Below the pieces are notes generated by a model. That model was given only the letters and a program-made list of their open reading frames with translations. It was not told the origin of the DNA and searched no databases. 64,000 nt of DNA from Leifsonia sp052114085 (GTDB taxonomy: Bacteria > Actinomycetota > Actinomycetes > Actinomycetales > Microbacteriaceae), in contig NZ_JBFREB010000001.1 in the NCBI RefSeq assembly GCF_052114085.1, positions 2,728,001 through 2,792,000 of the forward strand, given 5' to 3'. The position numbers and the translations under genes are program-made. The stretch's first letter is position 1; every line of letters begins with the position of its first letter. Of this stretch, positions 8,301 through 16,183 are shown piece after piece.

Positions 8301-10132
8301 ACCTCCGAGCCTGCGGCCGCGTTCAGAGCACCGACCAGCGTGGCGAGCGCGGAGTCGCGGTCCTCGCCGAAGCGGGCCGAGTTCTCGATCTCCTCCAGCG
8401 AGACGACATCGGCGGTGAGGCCGTTGATCGCCGCGACGATCTTGTCCTGCTGGCGCTTGAGGTTCGCAGCGTCCGCGGCGCCGCGGGCGTCGCATCCACT
8501 GTTCACCGTGATCGGGTTGCCGTCGCGGTCGGTGTAGAAAGTGCAGCCGCTGAGCTGGTCGCCCGTGGTGGTGAAGTAGTTCAGCACGTTGAAGGTCGCC
8601 AGGCGGAGGTCGCCGCCCACGTTCTCCGGGGCCGCCGTCCGCGTGTTCGTGAACGACACCGGCTGGACCGCCGCCGCGTTGGCCGGGGTCAGCTCGGCGG
8701 TCGGCTGGAACTTCCAGGCGTTGTTGCGGTAGTCGAGGATGACCGGCCTGGTGAACGCGACCGGCTCGCCGACCCGGACCGGGTTGTCGAGCGAGACGTA
8801 CGGCAACGGCTTGGCCTTGTTGGCCGCGCTGAGGAAGTTCGTCGACGCTCCGTCATCGAGCGTGACCGCTCGTGCGGCGTTGTCGGCGACGACCGCGGCG
8901 TACTCGGGCGAACCCGGGCGCGCGGCCTCCGTCGGCTGCACGAGTGTCTTGTCGCCCGCGGCCAGGCCGATCTCGCCGTACTGGTTGGCGGAGTACACGT
9001 CGGTGACGGTGAACGCGCCCTGCGGTGCGATCAGCATCCCTTCGAGGCTCTCGCGCTGGGCAGCCGTTGCGGGCAGGCCGACCGTCGCGGGAACCGGAGC
9101 CGTGACCGTGGAGGCGTCGAGCTTGGTCACTCCCGTCGCCGTGATTTCGGTCAAGCCGTTGAACTCGCTCACGGCGCCGGTGACCTTGACATAATCGCCC
9201 GCGGCGACCGCGCCGGCGAACGACGAGCCGAAGACGAAGACGGCGTCGGATGCCGTGTGGGTCGCGAGGTCGACCGCGCCGCCGGTCCCGGGGGTCTGCA
9301 GGTAGAAGCCGTTGAAGCCGCCGGTGGCGTACTGCGCCGTGACCACACCGGTGGTGGCGACCGTCGTGCCCGCCTTCGGGCTGGCGTCCCCGGTACCCTG
9401 GATCTCGGCGATCGGCGTGGTGTCCGCGGGTGTGCCGGGGTCGCCGGTGCCGGGGTCGCCCGTGCCCGGGTCGCCGGGAGTCGAGGCGGCGTTCTGCGGG
9501 GTGATGGTCGCGCTGAGCGTGAAGTCGGCGCTGTTGTCGTCCGAGTCGGCGGCGTTCGTGCGCACCAGCGACTTGACGTCGGTGTTGGCGGACGGCGCCG
9601 TGGCCTTCGCCTTCTCGAACGTGTTGGAGGTGCCGTAGCCGAGCAGGTCGGCGACATTCGGGTCACCGGTGACCGAACCGGTCGGAAGCGTGAGTGCCGA
9701 AGCGGACTTGGCCAGGATCAGCGTGCCGGTGGTTCCGCTCGGGTTGAGGGCGTTGCTCGCCACATCCGGCGTCGGCAGAGCCTGGCCGTTGGAGCCGTTG
9801 GAGCCGCCGCCGACGAGGTAGAGGCCCTTGCCCGGGATGGATCCCGTGAGCGGTACGACGCCCGACGACGCGCCCGTGCCGGTAGCGGGACGGTACTGGA
9901 GACTCCATCCGCTCAGGCTGACGGCGCCGTCGCCCGGGTTGTAGAGCTCCACGAACTTGTTCGTGAAGGCCGCACCGGCGCTGCCGCCGGAGAGGTAGGC
10001 CTCATTGATGACGACACCGCTGCCGTCCGTGCTGGCGAGCGCGGGGGTCGCGACGAGGGCGCCGGCCACGAGGCCGGCTCCTGCGATCGCGGCGGCCGCA
10101 GCGCGTGCCAGCCTGCCGAAACTGCGTGACAT
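5363..10132 (-). CDS. Secreted ExeM/NucH-type endonuclease fused to 5'-nucleotidase
   Basis: A 1589-aa extracellular enzyme for breaking down DNA and releasing phosphate. In order: signal peptide ending near TPALAS; lamin-tail domain (about 38-200, GVVINEAYLSGG); a Gly-Asp-Pro-Thr linker with GTGDP repeats; an OB-like ExeM domain; an endonuclease/exonuclease/phosphatase domain from about 508 (LATFNVLNY, SLEEIEN, LIGDFNAY, SSDHDPI); a metallophosphatase 5'-nucleotidase from about 845 (NDFHGRID, SGDNIGAS, GNHEFDKG, GHTHKVY); the nucleotidase C-terminal domain (about 1150-1330); and Ig-like and C-terminal beta domains. No LPXTG anchor is visible. The ATG at 10132 is followed by the signal peptide MSRSFGRLARAAAAAIAGAG. 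Nuclease and nucleotidase on one chain suggest phosphate scavenging from extracellular DNA. Confidence 0.9.
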   Translation of the reverse strand: MSRSFGRLARAAAAAIAGAGLVAGALVATPALASTDGSGVVINEAYLSGGSAGAAFTNKFVELYNPGDGAVSLSGWSLQYRPATGTGASSGVVPLTGSIPGKGLYLVGGGSNGSNGQALPTPDVASNALNPSGTTGTLILAKSASALTLPTGSVTGDPNVADLLGYGTSNTFEKAKATAPSANTDVKSLVRTNAADSDDNSADFTLSATITPQNAASTPGDPGTGDPGTGDPGTPADTTPIAEIQGTGDASPKAGTTVATTGVVTAQYATGGFNGFYLQTPGTGGAVDLATHTASDAVFVFGSSFAGAVAAGDYVKVTGAVSEFNGLTEITATGVTKLDASTVTAPVPATVGLPATAAQRESLEGMLIAPQGAFTVTDVYSANQYGEIGLAAGDKTLVQPTEAARPGSPEYAAVVADNAARAVTLDDGASTNFLSAANKAKPLPYVSLDNPVRVGEPVAFTRPVILDYRNNAWKFQPTAELTPANAAAVQPVSFTNTRTAAPENVGGDLRLATFNVLNYFTTTGDQLSGCTFYTDRDGNPITVNSGCDARGAADAANLKRQQDKIVAAINGLTADVVSLEEIENSARFGEDRDSALATLVGALNAAAGSEVWAYVKSPSQLPATEDVIRTAFIYKKANAVPVGDAKILDDPAFSNARQPLAQAFKKVGEKDSQAFLAIVNHFKSKGSGAGEDADQGDGQGASNASRVKQAKALVAFADERKAALKTDKVLLIGDFNAYLMEDPIKVLTDAGYVDQVSTRTSKATYSFGGTTGSLDHVLASPALNAGVTGADVWNINSGESVALEYSRYNYNVTNFYAADPYRSSDHDPIVVGLGLVPKPVTLNLMNINDFHGRIDANTVKFAGTIEKLRAEGGEANSLFLSSGDNIGASLFASASAGDIPTLDVLNALNLKTSAVGNHEFDKGYADLTGRVKDAADFSYLGANVYEKGTKTPALPEYALFDVDGLKVGVIGAVTQETPTLVSPGGVSTLDFGDPVDAVNRVAGELTDGDAANGEADVLVAEYHEGAGFGTPDGATLDQEIAAGGAFADIVTKTSAKVAAIFTGHTHKVYAWDAPVPGVDGKTRPVVQTGSYGENIGQVTLTVNPETDTVTAYTARNVARTTDADAALVAAYPRVAAVKTIVDKALADAAVIGNQKVGSVTKDITTAYLGGARDDRMSESTLGNLVADSLLSSLSSQELGGAEIGVVNPGGLRADLLYGTDGSVTYAQANAVLPFVNNLWTTSLTGAQFKQALEQQWQRDAAGNVPSRAFLNLGLSKNVSYTYDATRPEGDRITSILVNGAPIDPSKSYRIGTFSFLAQGGDNFRAFAAGTNTKDSGLIDRDAWISYIQKNSPLSPSFEKRGVGVSGVPSGTLQRGQQLTLQVSKLNLTSLGSPANTKLDLSWNGSAPLGSVPVDAAGNATVTFTVPATAAGASTLVLTAPDSGTTVRVPLTVADAPSNPKPGTDPRAAKESALTKALEDRVTVDKDTYRPGDPIRITVGAAHAGEWVSVWLYSKPQNISGGWVQVPADGVVKLTLPKDAGNGQHKLSVQNASNGVVGWTTLKVKADKPHTGIPVIDWLLDLLDRIFGWF

Positions 10133-10286
10133 TGTTCTCCTCGGTCGGTGAGGTGTGTGGATGAGTCGGTCGTCAACGTAGGGAAGCCGTTGAACGGGAC
10201 TGTTGCCCGTGTGTGAACGTACAGAAAACTCGTTAGGGGGTAGACCGCTCATTTGAGCACCGACCGGGGGAGGCTGTGGATGCGCC

Positions 10287-11174
10287 ATGATGAGAACCAT
10301 GCGGATCGACGAGATCGCCCACTTCCGGGCCCTGGCCGCTGAGGGCCACCCCGCCCTCGCCGCCGAGACCCTCGGCGTCTCGCAGTCGACGCTCACCCGC
10401 TCGCTCGCGAAGCTCGAGCAGGAGATGGGCGTCGAGCTCTTCGACCGCCGTCGCGGGCATTTGGAGCTCAATCAGTACGGGGAGATCCTGCTCGCGCACG
10501 CGGTCCGCGCCGAGTCGGAGCTGGAGGATGCGCGGGCGCGCATCGAGGCCCTGCGCGATCCGTCCGGCGGCACCGTCTCGCTCGCGTACGTGTCGTCGTT
10601 CGGCGGTTGGCTGATCCCGCGCGTCATCAGCGAATACCGCAGTCTGTTCCCCGACATCCGCTTCGTGCTGCGCGGAGGCACAGCGGACACTGTGCTGGAT
10701 GCGCTCCGCGACGGCTCGGCCGACCTCGCCTTCCTGAGCCCCGACCCCCGCGATCCCGAGATCGAGTGGAAGCCGCTCACCGCTGAGCGCCTCGTGCTCG
10801 GTGTGCCGGAGACGCATCCACTCGCCGGACGGGACGCCGTGACCGTGCCCGACCTCGAAACGTACGACCTCGTCGCCCTGCGCACCGGCTCGGGGCTGCG
10901 CCACATCGCGGACGCTTACTTCGCCGCGCACGGCGTGGTGATGAGCCCGGTCATCGAGGTCACCGAGCTCTCCACCCTGCGCGGCCTGGTCCGCGACGGC
11001 GTCGGCGTCGCGCTCATCCCGGACACCCCGGCGGAGCCCGGGATCGTTGCCGTGCCGCTGCGCGACGAGGCGACGCGCGTCATCGGCCTCGCCCGCAACC
11101 GCGCCCGATCGCAGTCGGCCGCCGCCGAGCAGTTCGCCCGCTTCGTGCACGAGGAGCTCGACTCTCTGGGGTGA
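10287..11174 (+). CDS. LysR-family transcriptional regulator
   Basis: A 295-aa regulator. The N-terminal winged HTH reads HFRALAAEGHPALAAETLGVSQSTLTRSLAKLEQEMGVELFDRR (here shortened), and the C-terminal periplasmic-binding-like effector domain runs from about residue 90 (GTVSLAYVSSFGGWLIPRVI) to LARNRARSQSAAAEQF. It stands alone, divergent from the nuclease gene with 154 bp between starts. Starts ATG 10287, 10290 and 10299 are all possible, and none has a strong ribosome site. Relatives often control a neighbouring MFS exporter, but none is present, so the target is unknown. It may control the divergent nuclease gene. Confidence 0.85.
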   Translation: MMRTMRIDEIAHFRALAAEGHPALAAETLGVSQSTLTRSLAKLEQEMGVELFDRRRGHLELNQYGEILLAHAVRAESELEDARARIEALRDPSGGTVSLAYVSSFGGWLIPRVISEYRSLFPDIRFVLRGGTADTVLDALRDGSADLAFLSPDPRDPEIEWKPLTAERLVLGVPETHPLAGRDAVTVPDLETYDLVALRTGSGLRHIADAYFAAHGVVMSPVIEVTELSTLRGLVRDGVGVALIPDTPAEPGIVAVPLRDEATRVIGLARNRARSQSAAAEQFARFVHEELDSLG

Positions 11175-11344
11175 GCCGAGGTCGGACGCAACGGAGGATA
11201 TATCCCCCGGTCTGGCCGCCCGCTCCACCCCCGTCCGGGGCGGTGGAGGACACGCCGCGTCACGAAAGACGCACAGGCGGCTCACATGCGGTTGACTGTG
11301 CCCGCTCCACCTCACCAAAACACGTGTCTTGGAAAGGACTCCTC

Positions 11345-11830
11345 GTGACGTCTCCGCAGTACCCGACCGCCCCTCCCGCAGCCCCTGCGGGCGAGACCCC
11401 GCTCTGGGCTCCGCTCTACGGCGCGTCCCTCCCCCAGGCCGTCCAGCGCTTCTTCAAGAAGTACGCGGACTTCACCGGGCGTGCCAGCCGCAGCGAGTAC
11501 TGGTGGTGGTACCTGGTCACCATCATCGTCGCCGTCGTCCTCGAGGTCCTGGCGCTCACACTCGGGACCGCCGGCGCGACCGTGAACGACGACGGCACCT
11601 CGACCCCCGGTCCGCTGTTCTGGCTGCCGGCGCTGCTGATCATCGTCTGGGGCCTCGGCACGATCGTGCCGCACCTGGCGTTGACCTGGCGTCGCCTGCA
11701 CGACGTGAACCTGGCCGGGCCGTTCTTCTTCCTCGGCCTCATCCCGCTCGTCGGCGGCATCATCGTCCTCGTCCTGGTGCTCCTGCCGTCGAAGCCGGAA
11801 GGCGCCCGGTTCGACCGTCCCCGCGCCTAG
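11345..11830 (+). CDS. DUF805 membrane protein
   Basis: A 161-aa integral membrane protein. A proline-rich cytoplasmic N-terminus (about 1-20) is followed by the DUF805 signature: FFKKYADFTGRASRSEYWWWYL, a long hydrophobic pair, the conserved loop LTWRRLHDVNLAG, and a last helix (GLIPLVGGIIVLVLVLLPS). GTG 11345 is chosen because GGAAAGGA lies about seven bases upstream. DUF805 proteins are small inner membrane proteins of unknown role. The gene ends 19 bp before the convergent uridine-kinase-like gene. Confidence 0.85.
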   Translation: MTSPQYPTAPPAAPAGETPLWAPLYGASLPQAVQRFFKKYADFTGRASRSEYWWWYLVTIIVAVVLEVLALTLGTAGATVNDDGTSTPGPLFWLPALLIIVWGLGTIVPHLALTWRRLHDVNLAGPFFFLGLIPLVGGIIVLVLVLLPSKPEGARFDRPRA

Positions 11831-11849
11831 CGGGAGCCGGGCAGGCTCC

Positions 11850-12332
11850 TCAGCAGGAGTCGGCCCACAGCCGGCGCGGCCGCTCGGGGTCGGTGTCGTC
11901 CAGCAGGACGGACGCCACCTCGCGCGGCGCGCCGAGCGGGTCCTTCTGACCGGTCGTCACGAACGACCAGTCGGGGCTCCGCTCCGGGTCGTGCTCGACC
12001 CACAGTGAGAAGTTCCAGAAACCGCGGAACGCCGGCGTCAGCAGCCCCTCGCCGTCGACGACGAGTACCGCATCCCGCGAGCGGAACGGCGCAACGACCT
12101 CGTCCCGGAAGGCGTCCGCACCTCCGTCGGACCCGGCGCTCGCCCGCTCCGCTTCCTGGCCCGCGTCGCGCAGGGCCGCCGCGAAGTGTTCGGCCACCCG
12201 GGCCGGGTCGGCGTCCGGCACGCCGGTCACCGCGACGAACCGAGGACCGCGCTGGTAGTGCTGCAGGAATTCGGCTGCCACATCCGCGTAGAACTCCCGC
12301 TCCGTTGTGCCGCTCTGCTGCGTGTCCGTCAT
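11850..12332 (-). CDS. Uridine-kinase-like protein lacking a P-loop
   Basis: A 160-aa protein. The layout recalls bacterial uridine kinase-like NTPases: beta strand FVAVTGVPDADPARVAEHFA where the P-loop should be, then AFRDEVVAPF, then VLVVDGEGLLTPAFRGFWNFSLWVE, which matches the Walker-B-like VDG and the family's following strand. The GxxxxGK(S/T) motif is replaced by GVPDADPAR, so ATP binding and kinase activity are unlikely. ATG 12332 is chosen because AAGGAG lies six bases upstream; ATG 12347 is also in frame. It is divergent from telA. A degenerate, non-catalytic paralogue is the best reading. Confidence 0.55.
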   Translation of the reverse strand: MTDTQQSGTTEREFYADVAAEFLQHYQRGPRFVAVTGVPDADPARVAEHFAAALRDAGQEAERASAGSDGGADAFRDEVVAPFRSRDAVLVVDGEGLLTPAFRGFWNFSLWVEHDPERSPDWSFVTTGQKDPLGAPREVASVLLDDTDPERPRRLWADSC

Positions 12333-12495
12333 CGTGGGCTCCTTCATGCGATCGCTCTGACACGAACGCTACGCGTCGCGCCACCATTCCGGCACCGACG
12401 TTCGTGTCCTGAACGTTCCCTGCGACTCTCTCCCCACGAAGCCAATCGCGATATATCGTGTCCTCCACAGTCTGTTGTCGGTGGGAGGACAGTTC

Positions 12496-13662
12496 ATGAA
12501 CGCGACGGAAGAAGACCTGCGGCCCCCGGAGGCCGTGCCCGAGTTGCCGGAGGACCAGGCGGTCGCCATGGTCGCCGTCACTCCCGAGCGCGAGGCGGAG
12601 CTCGAGACACGTGCCCGGGCTTTCATCCGCGAACTGGCCGCCGCCGAGCCCGGCACCGACGCGTTCACACGCAAGATCACCGGCTTCTCCCACCTCGGCG
12701 ACACGGAGATGCGCGCATCCAGTGACGCCTCGCGCCAGCTGCTGAACCGGCCGGCCGCCTCCCTCGCCGCCGCGCGCGGGAAGGGTGTGCGCACCGACCC
12801 GCAGTACGGCGTGATCCGCACGCTCCAGGATCTGCGGGCGACAGTCAGCGACTTCGACCCGCAGCACCTCACCGGCCGCAACCGGATGCTCTCCCGCGTT
12901 CCCGGCGGACGGCGGTTGCGGCAGTACGTGCAGCGGTTCGAGTCCGCGCAGAAGCAGCTCGACGGCATCGTCTCAGCGCTCGACCACGGTCAGGAGTGGC
13001 TGGCGAGCGACAACATCGAGATCGAGAAGGAGCGTGCCTCGCTCTGGAAGACGACGGAACGCCTGAACGAGTACGTCGTCCTCACGGCCGCCCTCGACCG
13101 CGCGACCGTGGAGGCCGCAGCCGACCTGCGGATGACCGATCCGGAGCGCGCCACCGTGCTCGAGAAGGAGGCGCTGTTCCCGATCCGACAGCGCCGCCAG
13201 GATCTGACGGCGCAGATCGCCGTCTCGGTGCAGGCGTACCTCGCGCTCGACGTGATCAAGAAGAACAACGTCGAGCTCATCAAGGGCGTCGAACGCGCCA
13301 AGACGACCACGGTGTCCGCCCTGCGGACCGCCGTCGTCGTCGCGCAGGCCCTCGAGAACCAGCGCCTCGTCATCGACCAGCTGGGCGCCCTCCACCAGAG
13401 CACCAACGCTCTGATCGGGCGCACGGGCGAGGTCCTCCGGACGCAGACCGAGCAGGTGCAGAAGGAGCAGACATCGTCGGCGGTGGATGTGGAGGTGCTG
13501 CAGCGCGCGTTCGACAACGTGTTCGCGACGATGGACAGCATCGACACCTACCGCACCGGTGCGATCGCGAGCATGGCCAAGACGGTCGACGCGCTCGACC
13601 AGCAGGTGGCCCGCTCCCGCGACTACCTCAAGCGTTCCCGCCCGACGGACCCGCGCGGGTAG
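12496..13662 (+). CDS. TelA/KlaA family toxic anion resistance protein
   Basis: A 388-aa, mostly alpha-helical cytoplasmic protein. Family marks include the middle stretch GRNRMLSRVPGGRRLRQYVQRF, the helical segment with LDRATVEAAADLR, RRQDLTAQIAVSVQAYLALD and NNVELIKGVERAKTTTVSALRTA, all typical of TelA proteins linked to tellurite and cell-envelope stress. The length is normal. ATG 12496 follows GGGAGGACAG; an in-frame GTG-like extension to 12475 is less well supported. The partner XpaC often found next to telA is absent here. It is divergent from the uridine-kinase-like gene with 163 bp between. Confidence 0.88.
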   Translation: MNATEEDLRPPEAVPELPEDQAVAMVAVTPEREAELETRARAFIRELAAAEPGTDAFTRKITGFSHLGDTEMRASSDASRQLLNRPAASLAAARGKGVRTDPQYGVIRTLQDLRATVSDFDPQHLTGRNRMLSRVPGGRRLRQYVQRFESAQKQLDGIVSALDHGQEWLASDNIEIEKERASLWKTTERLNEYVVLTAALDRATVEAAADLRMTDPERATVLEKEALFPIRQRRQDLTAQIAVSVQAYLALDVIKKNNVELIKGVERAKTTTVSALRTAVVVAQALENQRLVIDQLGALHQSTNALIGRTGEVLRTQTEQVQKEQTSSAVDVEVLQRAFDNVFATMDSIDTYRTGAIASMAKTVDALDQQVARSRDYLKRSRPTDPRG

Positions 13663-13697
13663 GCACGGTCGCGCCCTCCGGCGTTACCCTGGACGGC

Positions 13698-14072
13698 ATG
13701 GCAGACAACCGACTCGCCGCCATGCCCTTCGCGCGCATCTACCCGCTGTACGTCGCGAAGGTGGAGCGGAAGGGCCAGAGCACGGACGACCTCGACACGG
13801 TCCTGCGCTGGCTCACCGGCTACGACCAGGACGGCCTGGAGGCCGCGGTCGCGGACGGCGTGGACCTGACCGGTTTCTTCGCGGCGGCGCCCCGGCTGAA
13901 CCCGAACGCCTCACTGATCACCGGGATGATCTGCGGCGTCCGGGTGGAGGAGATCGACGACCCCCTCCTGCAGAAGATCCGCTACATGGACAAGCTCGTC
14001 GACGAGGTGGCCCGCGGCAAGAAGATGACCTCGATCCTCCGCGGCGAAGCGACGGCCTCATCACGCGGCTGA
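13698..14072 (+). CDS. DUF2200 family protein
   Basis: A 124-aa soluble protein. The conserved core MPFARIYPLYVAKVERKGQ, LDTVLRWLTGY, NPNASLITGMICGVRVEEI and RYMDKLVDEVARGKKM matches DUF2200, a small family of unknown function whose relatives run about 110-125 aa. It starts at ATG 13698, 35 bp after telA, with only a weak GGA upstream, so it may be read from the telA transcript. Confidence 0.85.
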   Translation: MADNRLAAMPFARIYPLYVAKVERKGQSTDDLDTVLRWLTGYDQDGLEAAVADGVDLTGFFAAAPRLNPNASLITGMICGVRVEEIDDPLLQKIRYMDKLVDEVARGKKMTSILRGEATASSRG

Positions 14073-14159
14073 GCATGCCGGCCATGGCCATCGGCCGTCG
14101 CGGACGTTAGCCTCAAGACAGGCGACCCGGTCGGGGCCGTCGGGGAGGGAGTGGACATC

Positions 14160-14333
14160 ATGGACGACCTTCACGGTTCGGCGGAGGAACGCCTCCGGCA
14201 GCTCGACGCGGTTAGTGCCGGCGGAGACGTGTCGGCGGAGTGGCTGGAACGGCACCTGCGCTCGGCGCTGAGCGAACTCGCGGAACTGGAGCCCGTCGTC
14301 GCGGCCGAGCAGGACCGCCGCGAGGACTACTGA
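14160..14333 (+). CDS. Small acidic hypothetical protein
   Basis: A 57-aa acidic, helical protein (MDDLHGSAEERLRQLDAV, then SELAELEPVVAAEQDRREDY). GGGGAGGGA nine bases before ATG 14160 is a strong ribosome site; GTG 14151 is also in frame but overlaps that site. I do not recognise a family. It faces the methyltransferase gene, 15 bp apart. Confidence 0.6.
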   Translation: MDDLHGSAEERLRQLDAVSAGGDVSAEWLERHLRSALSELAELEPVVAAEQDRREDY

Positions 14334-14348
14334 CCCGCGCGTTCGGCT

Positions 14349-15014
14349 TCAGGCCCGCGCCACTCCCGCGATCTGCGTGTTGAACGGGAGGAACGGCGAG
14401 TGCAGCCGGTAGTGCTCGACCTCCACGCTCGCGAAGCCGGCACCACGGACGGCCCGCTCCAGGTCGCGCTCGCACGAGCATCCCTCGAATGTCCACGCCC
14501 ACGGGCGGCGGAACATCCGCTGGGACGCCCGGGTCGGCGTGCCATCCGGGGCGACGACGTTCTCCACGAAGCGGAACGTCCCACCCGGGCGCAGGATGCG
14601 ACGGATCTCGGCGAGGACCGCCTCCGGATCCGTCACCGAGCAGAGCACCAGGGACGAGATCACCGCGTCGGCGCTGTGGTCGGGCAGTCCCGTCTGCTCG
14701 GCCATCCGCTCGCGGAGATCGAGCCGCACACCGCGGCGGTCGGCGGCCGCCCGCAGGCGGTCGTGCATGTATCGGTTGGGCTCGATGCCCACGAGGGTTG
14801 CGCCCGGCGGCAGGTACGGGAGGTTCGGCCCGACGCCCGGCCCGATCTCGACGACGCTGGCCGGCAGCCCGGCGAACACCCGCTGCTTGTGTGGGCGCAG
14901 CGATGACTCCAGGTACGGACCCATCGCGCGGAAGAACGCCGCGTTGAAGCGTCCCCGTCCGCGATGCAACGGGAAGCCGTCAGCAGTCTGGTCGCGGGTG
15001 GTGGTCTCGGTCAT
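14349..15014 (-). CDS. Class I SAM-dependent methyltransferase
   Basis: A 221-aa protein of the UbiE/Mettl7-like class. Motif I is VVEIGPGVGPNLPYLPPGA, the acidic loop GIEPNRYMHDRL, motif II-like AVISSLVLCSVTDPEAVLAEI, and motif III RILRPGGTFRFVENV. The C-terminus has a Cys pair (EGCSCERDLERAV) seen in many relatives. The substrate is unknown. The ATG is at 15014; it is followed on the same strand by nothing closer than 15090. Confidence 0.85.
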   Translation of the reverse strand: MTETTTRDQTADGFPLHRGRGRFNAAFFRAMGPYLESSLRPHKQRVFAGLPASVVEIGPGVGPNLPYLPPGATLVGIEPNRYMHDRLRAAADRRGVRLDLRERMAEQTGLPDHSADAVISSLVLCSVTDPEAVLAEIRRILRPGGTFRFVENVVAPDGTPTRASQRMFRRPWAWTFEGCSCERDLERAVRGAGFASVEVEHYRLHSPFLPFNTQIAGVARA

Positions 15015-15089
15015 GACTCCACACTGCCCGCCAGGCGAACCGGGGACAGGCGTAGGACTACCCCACTTCGACCGGGCCGCGGCCGGCCG

Positions 15090-16100
15090 CTAGCGCTGGG
15101 ACGCGTACCACGCGGCGATCTGGGCGCGGGAACGGAACCCGAGTCGCAGCCGGATCCGCTCGACGTGCCCCTCCGCAGAGCGCTCCTCGATTCCGAGTCG
15201 GGCGGCGATCTCGCGGTTAGTGAGACCCTCACCGATCAGCGCGGCGACCTCCCGCTGCCGAGCGGTCAATGCGCTGCCGTCGGCACGCGCGACCCGGAGG
15301 CCGAGGAATCGGCGGATGGCGGACACCAGCTCGTTCGTGTCCCCCGCCCACGGCAGATGCGACCGCCCCGCAAGCACCACCAGGCGTGCACCATCGATGC
15401 CGTCGGCCAATACCCGCGCCTGCGCGACCGGCGCCGCGCGGTCCTCCGACCGGTGAACCACGAGCGTCGGCGCCACCACCCGCGGGAGGAGGTCACGGAC
15501 GTCGAGGCGGTAGCTCATCCCGAGCAGCGCCCGCGCGGTCTCCGCACTCGACGAGGCCCGCTGGTAGCGGGCGAACCCGGCTCGTGCGGCCGCCGTCGCG
15601 TCGGGCGCGAAGAGGTCGGTGAGCACGTCCGAACCGAGACCCCAGTGCGACGCGACCAGGCCCAGGATGTGATCGCGCGCGCTGGGCGGCGAGATCTCCG
15701 CCCCGGAAGCCCACCCGCCGTAGAGCACGAGACGCCGGACGGTTTCGGGATGGGCGGCCGCCCACGCGACCGCGACCGCGGCGCCCAGCGACGCCCCGAT
15801 CAGGTCGAACGGTTCGGGTCCGAGATCGGCGACAACGGCCGCCAGCTGCTCCAGTTCGTAGTTCAGCGACGGCGGTCGGTCGGTCGGAGCGGACAGCCCG
15901 CATCCCGCCCGGTCGTAGCGCACCAGCCGGGCGCCGCGCGAGAGGGATTCGGAGAAGGCCCGCTCCTCCGGGAGCTCCCATCCCAGCTGCAGGTGGCTCA
16001 GCCACCCGGAGACGTAGACCACTGGGCGGCCGTCGCCGACCGTGGCGACGGCGAGCTCGGAGCCGTCCGCCGTGGTGACGCGGGAGAGGTGCTGCTGCAC
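15090..16100 (-). CDS. Alpha/beta hydrolase fused to C-terminal LuxR-type HTH
   Basis: A 336-aa two-domain protein. The N-terminal alpha/beta hydrolase (about 1-255) has the nucleophile elbow GASLGAAVAVAW, an acid in HRSEDRAAP and a His in LAGRSHLPWAG. The C-terminal GerE/LuxR helix-turn-helix (about 270-336) reads LTARQREVAALIGEGLTNREIAARLG. The pairing suggests a one-component regulator that senses, or once hydrolysed, a small ester or lactone. It starts at GTG 16100 with no ribosome site. It is downstream of the nitronate-monooxygenase gene with 83 bp between. Confidence 0.85.
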   Translation of the reverse strand: MQQHLSRVTTADGSELAVATVGDGRPVVYVSGWLSHLQLGWELPEERAFSESLSRGARLVRYDRAGCGLSAPTDRPPSLNYELEQLAAVVADLGPEPFDLIGASLGAAVAVAWAAAHPETVRRLVLYGGWASGAEISPPSARDHILGLVASHWGLGSDVLTDLFAPDATAAARAGFARYQRASSSAETARALLGMSYRLDVRDLLPRVVAPTLVVHRSEDRAAPVAQARVLADGIDGARLVVLAGRSHLPWAGDTNELVSAIRRFLGLRVARADGSALTARQREVAALIGEGLTNREIAARLGIEERSAEGHVERIRLRLGFRSRAQIAAWYASQR

Positions 16101-16183
16101 GGGTCTAGTGTGGCCGCTCCTCGGTCGTGCCGCACCGCCAGTATGCGCCGGTCCCCTCCCGGAAGGCGGCGGACGGACGAGGA

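Noticed and set aside
7379..10129. 916-codon open frame on the plus strand
   Set aside because: It lies antisense to the nuclease/5'-nucleotidase gene, whose domains are unmistakable; the frame has only biased composition.
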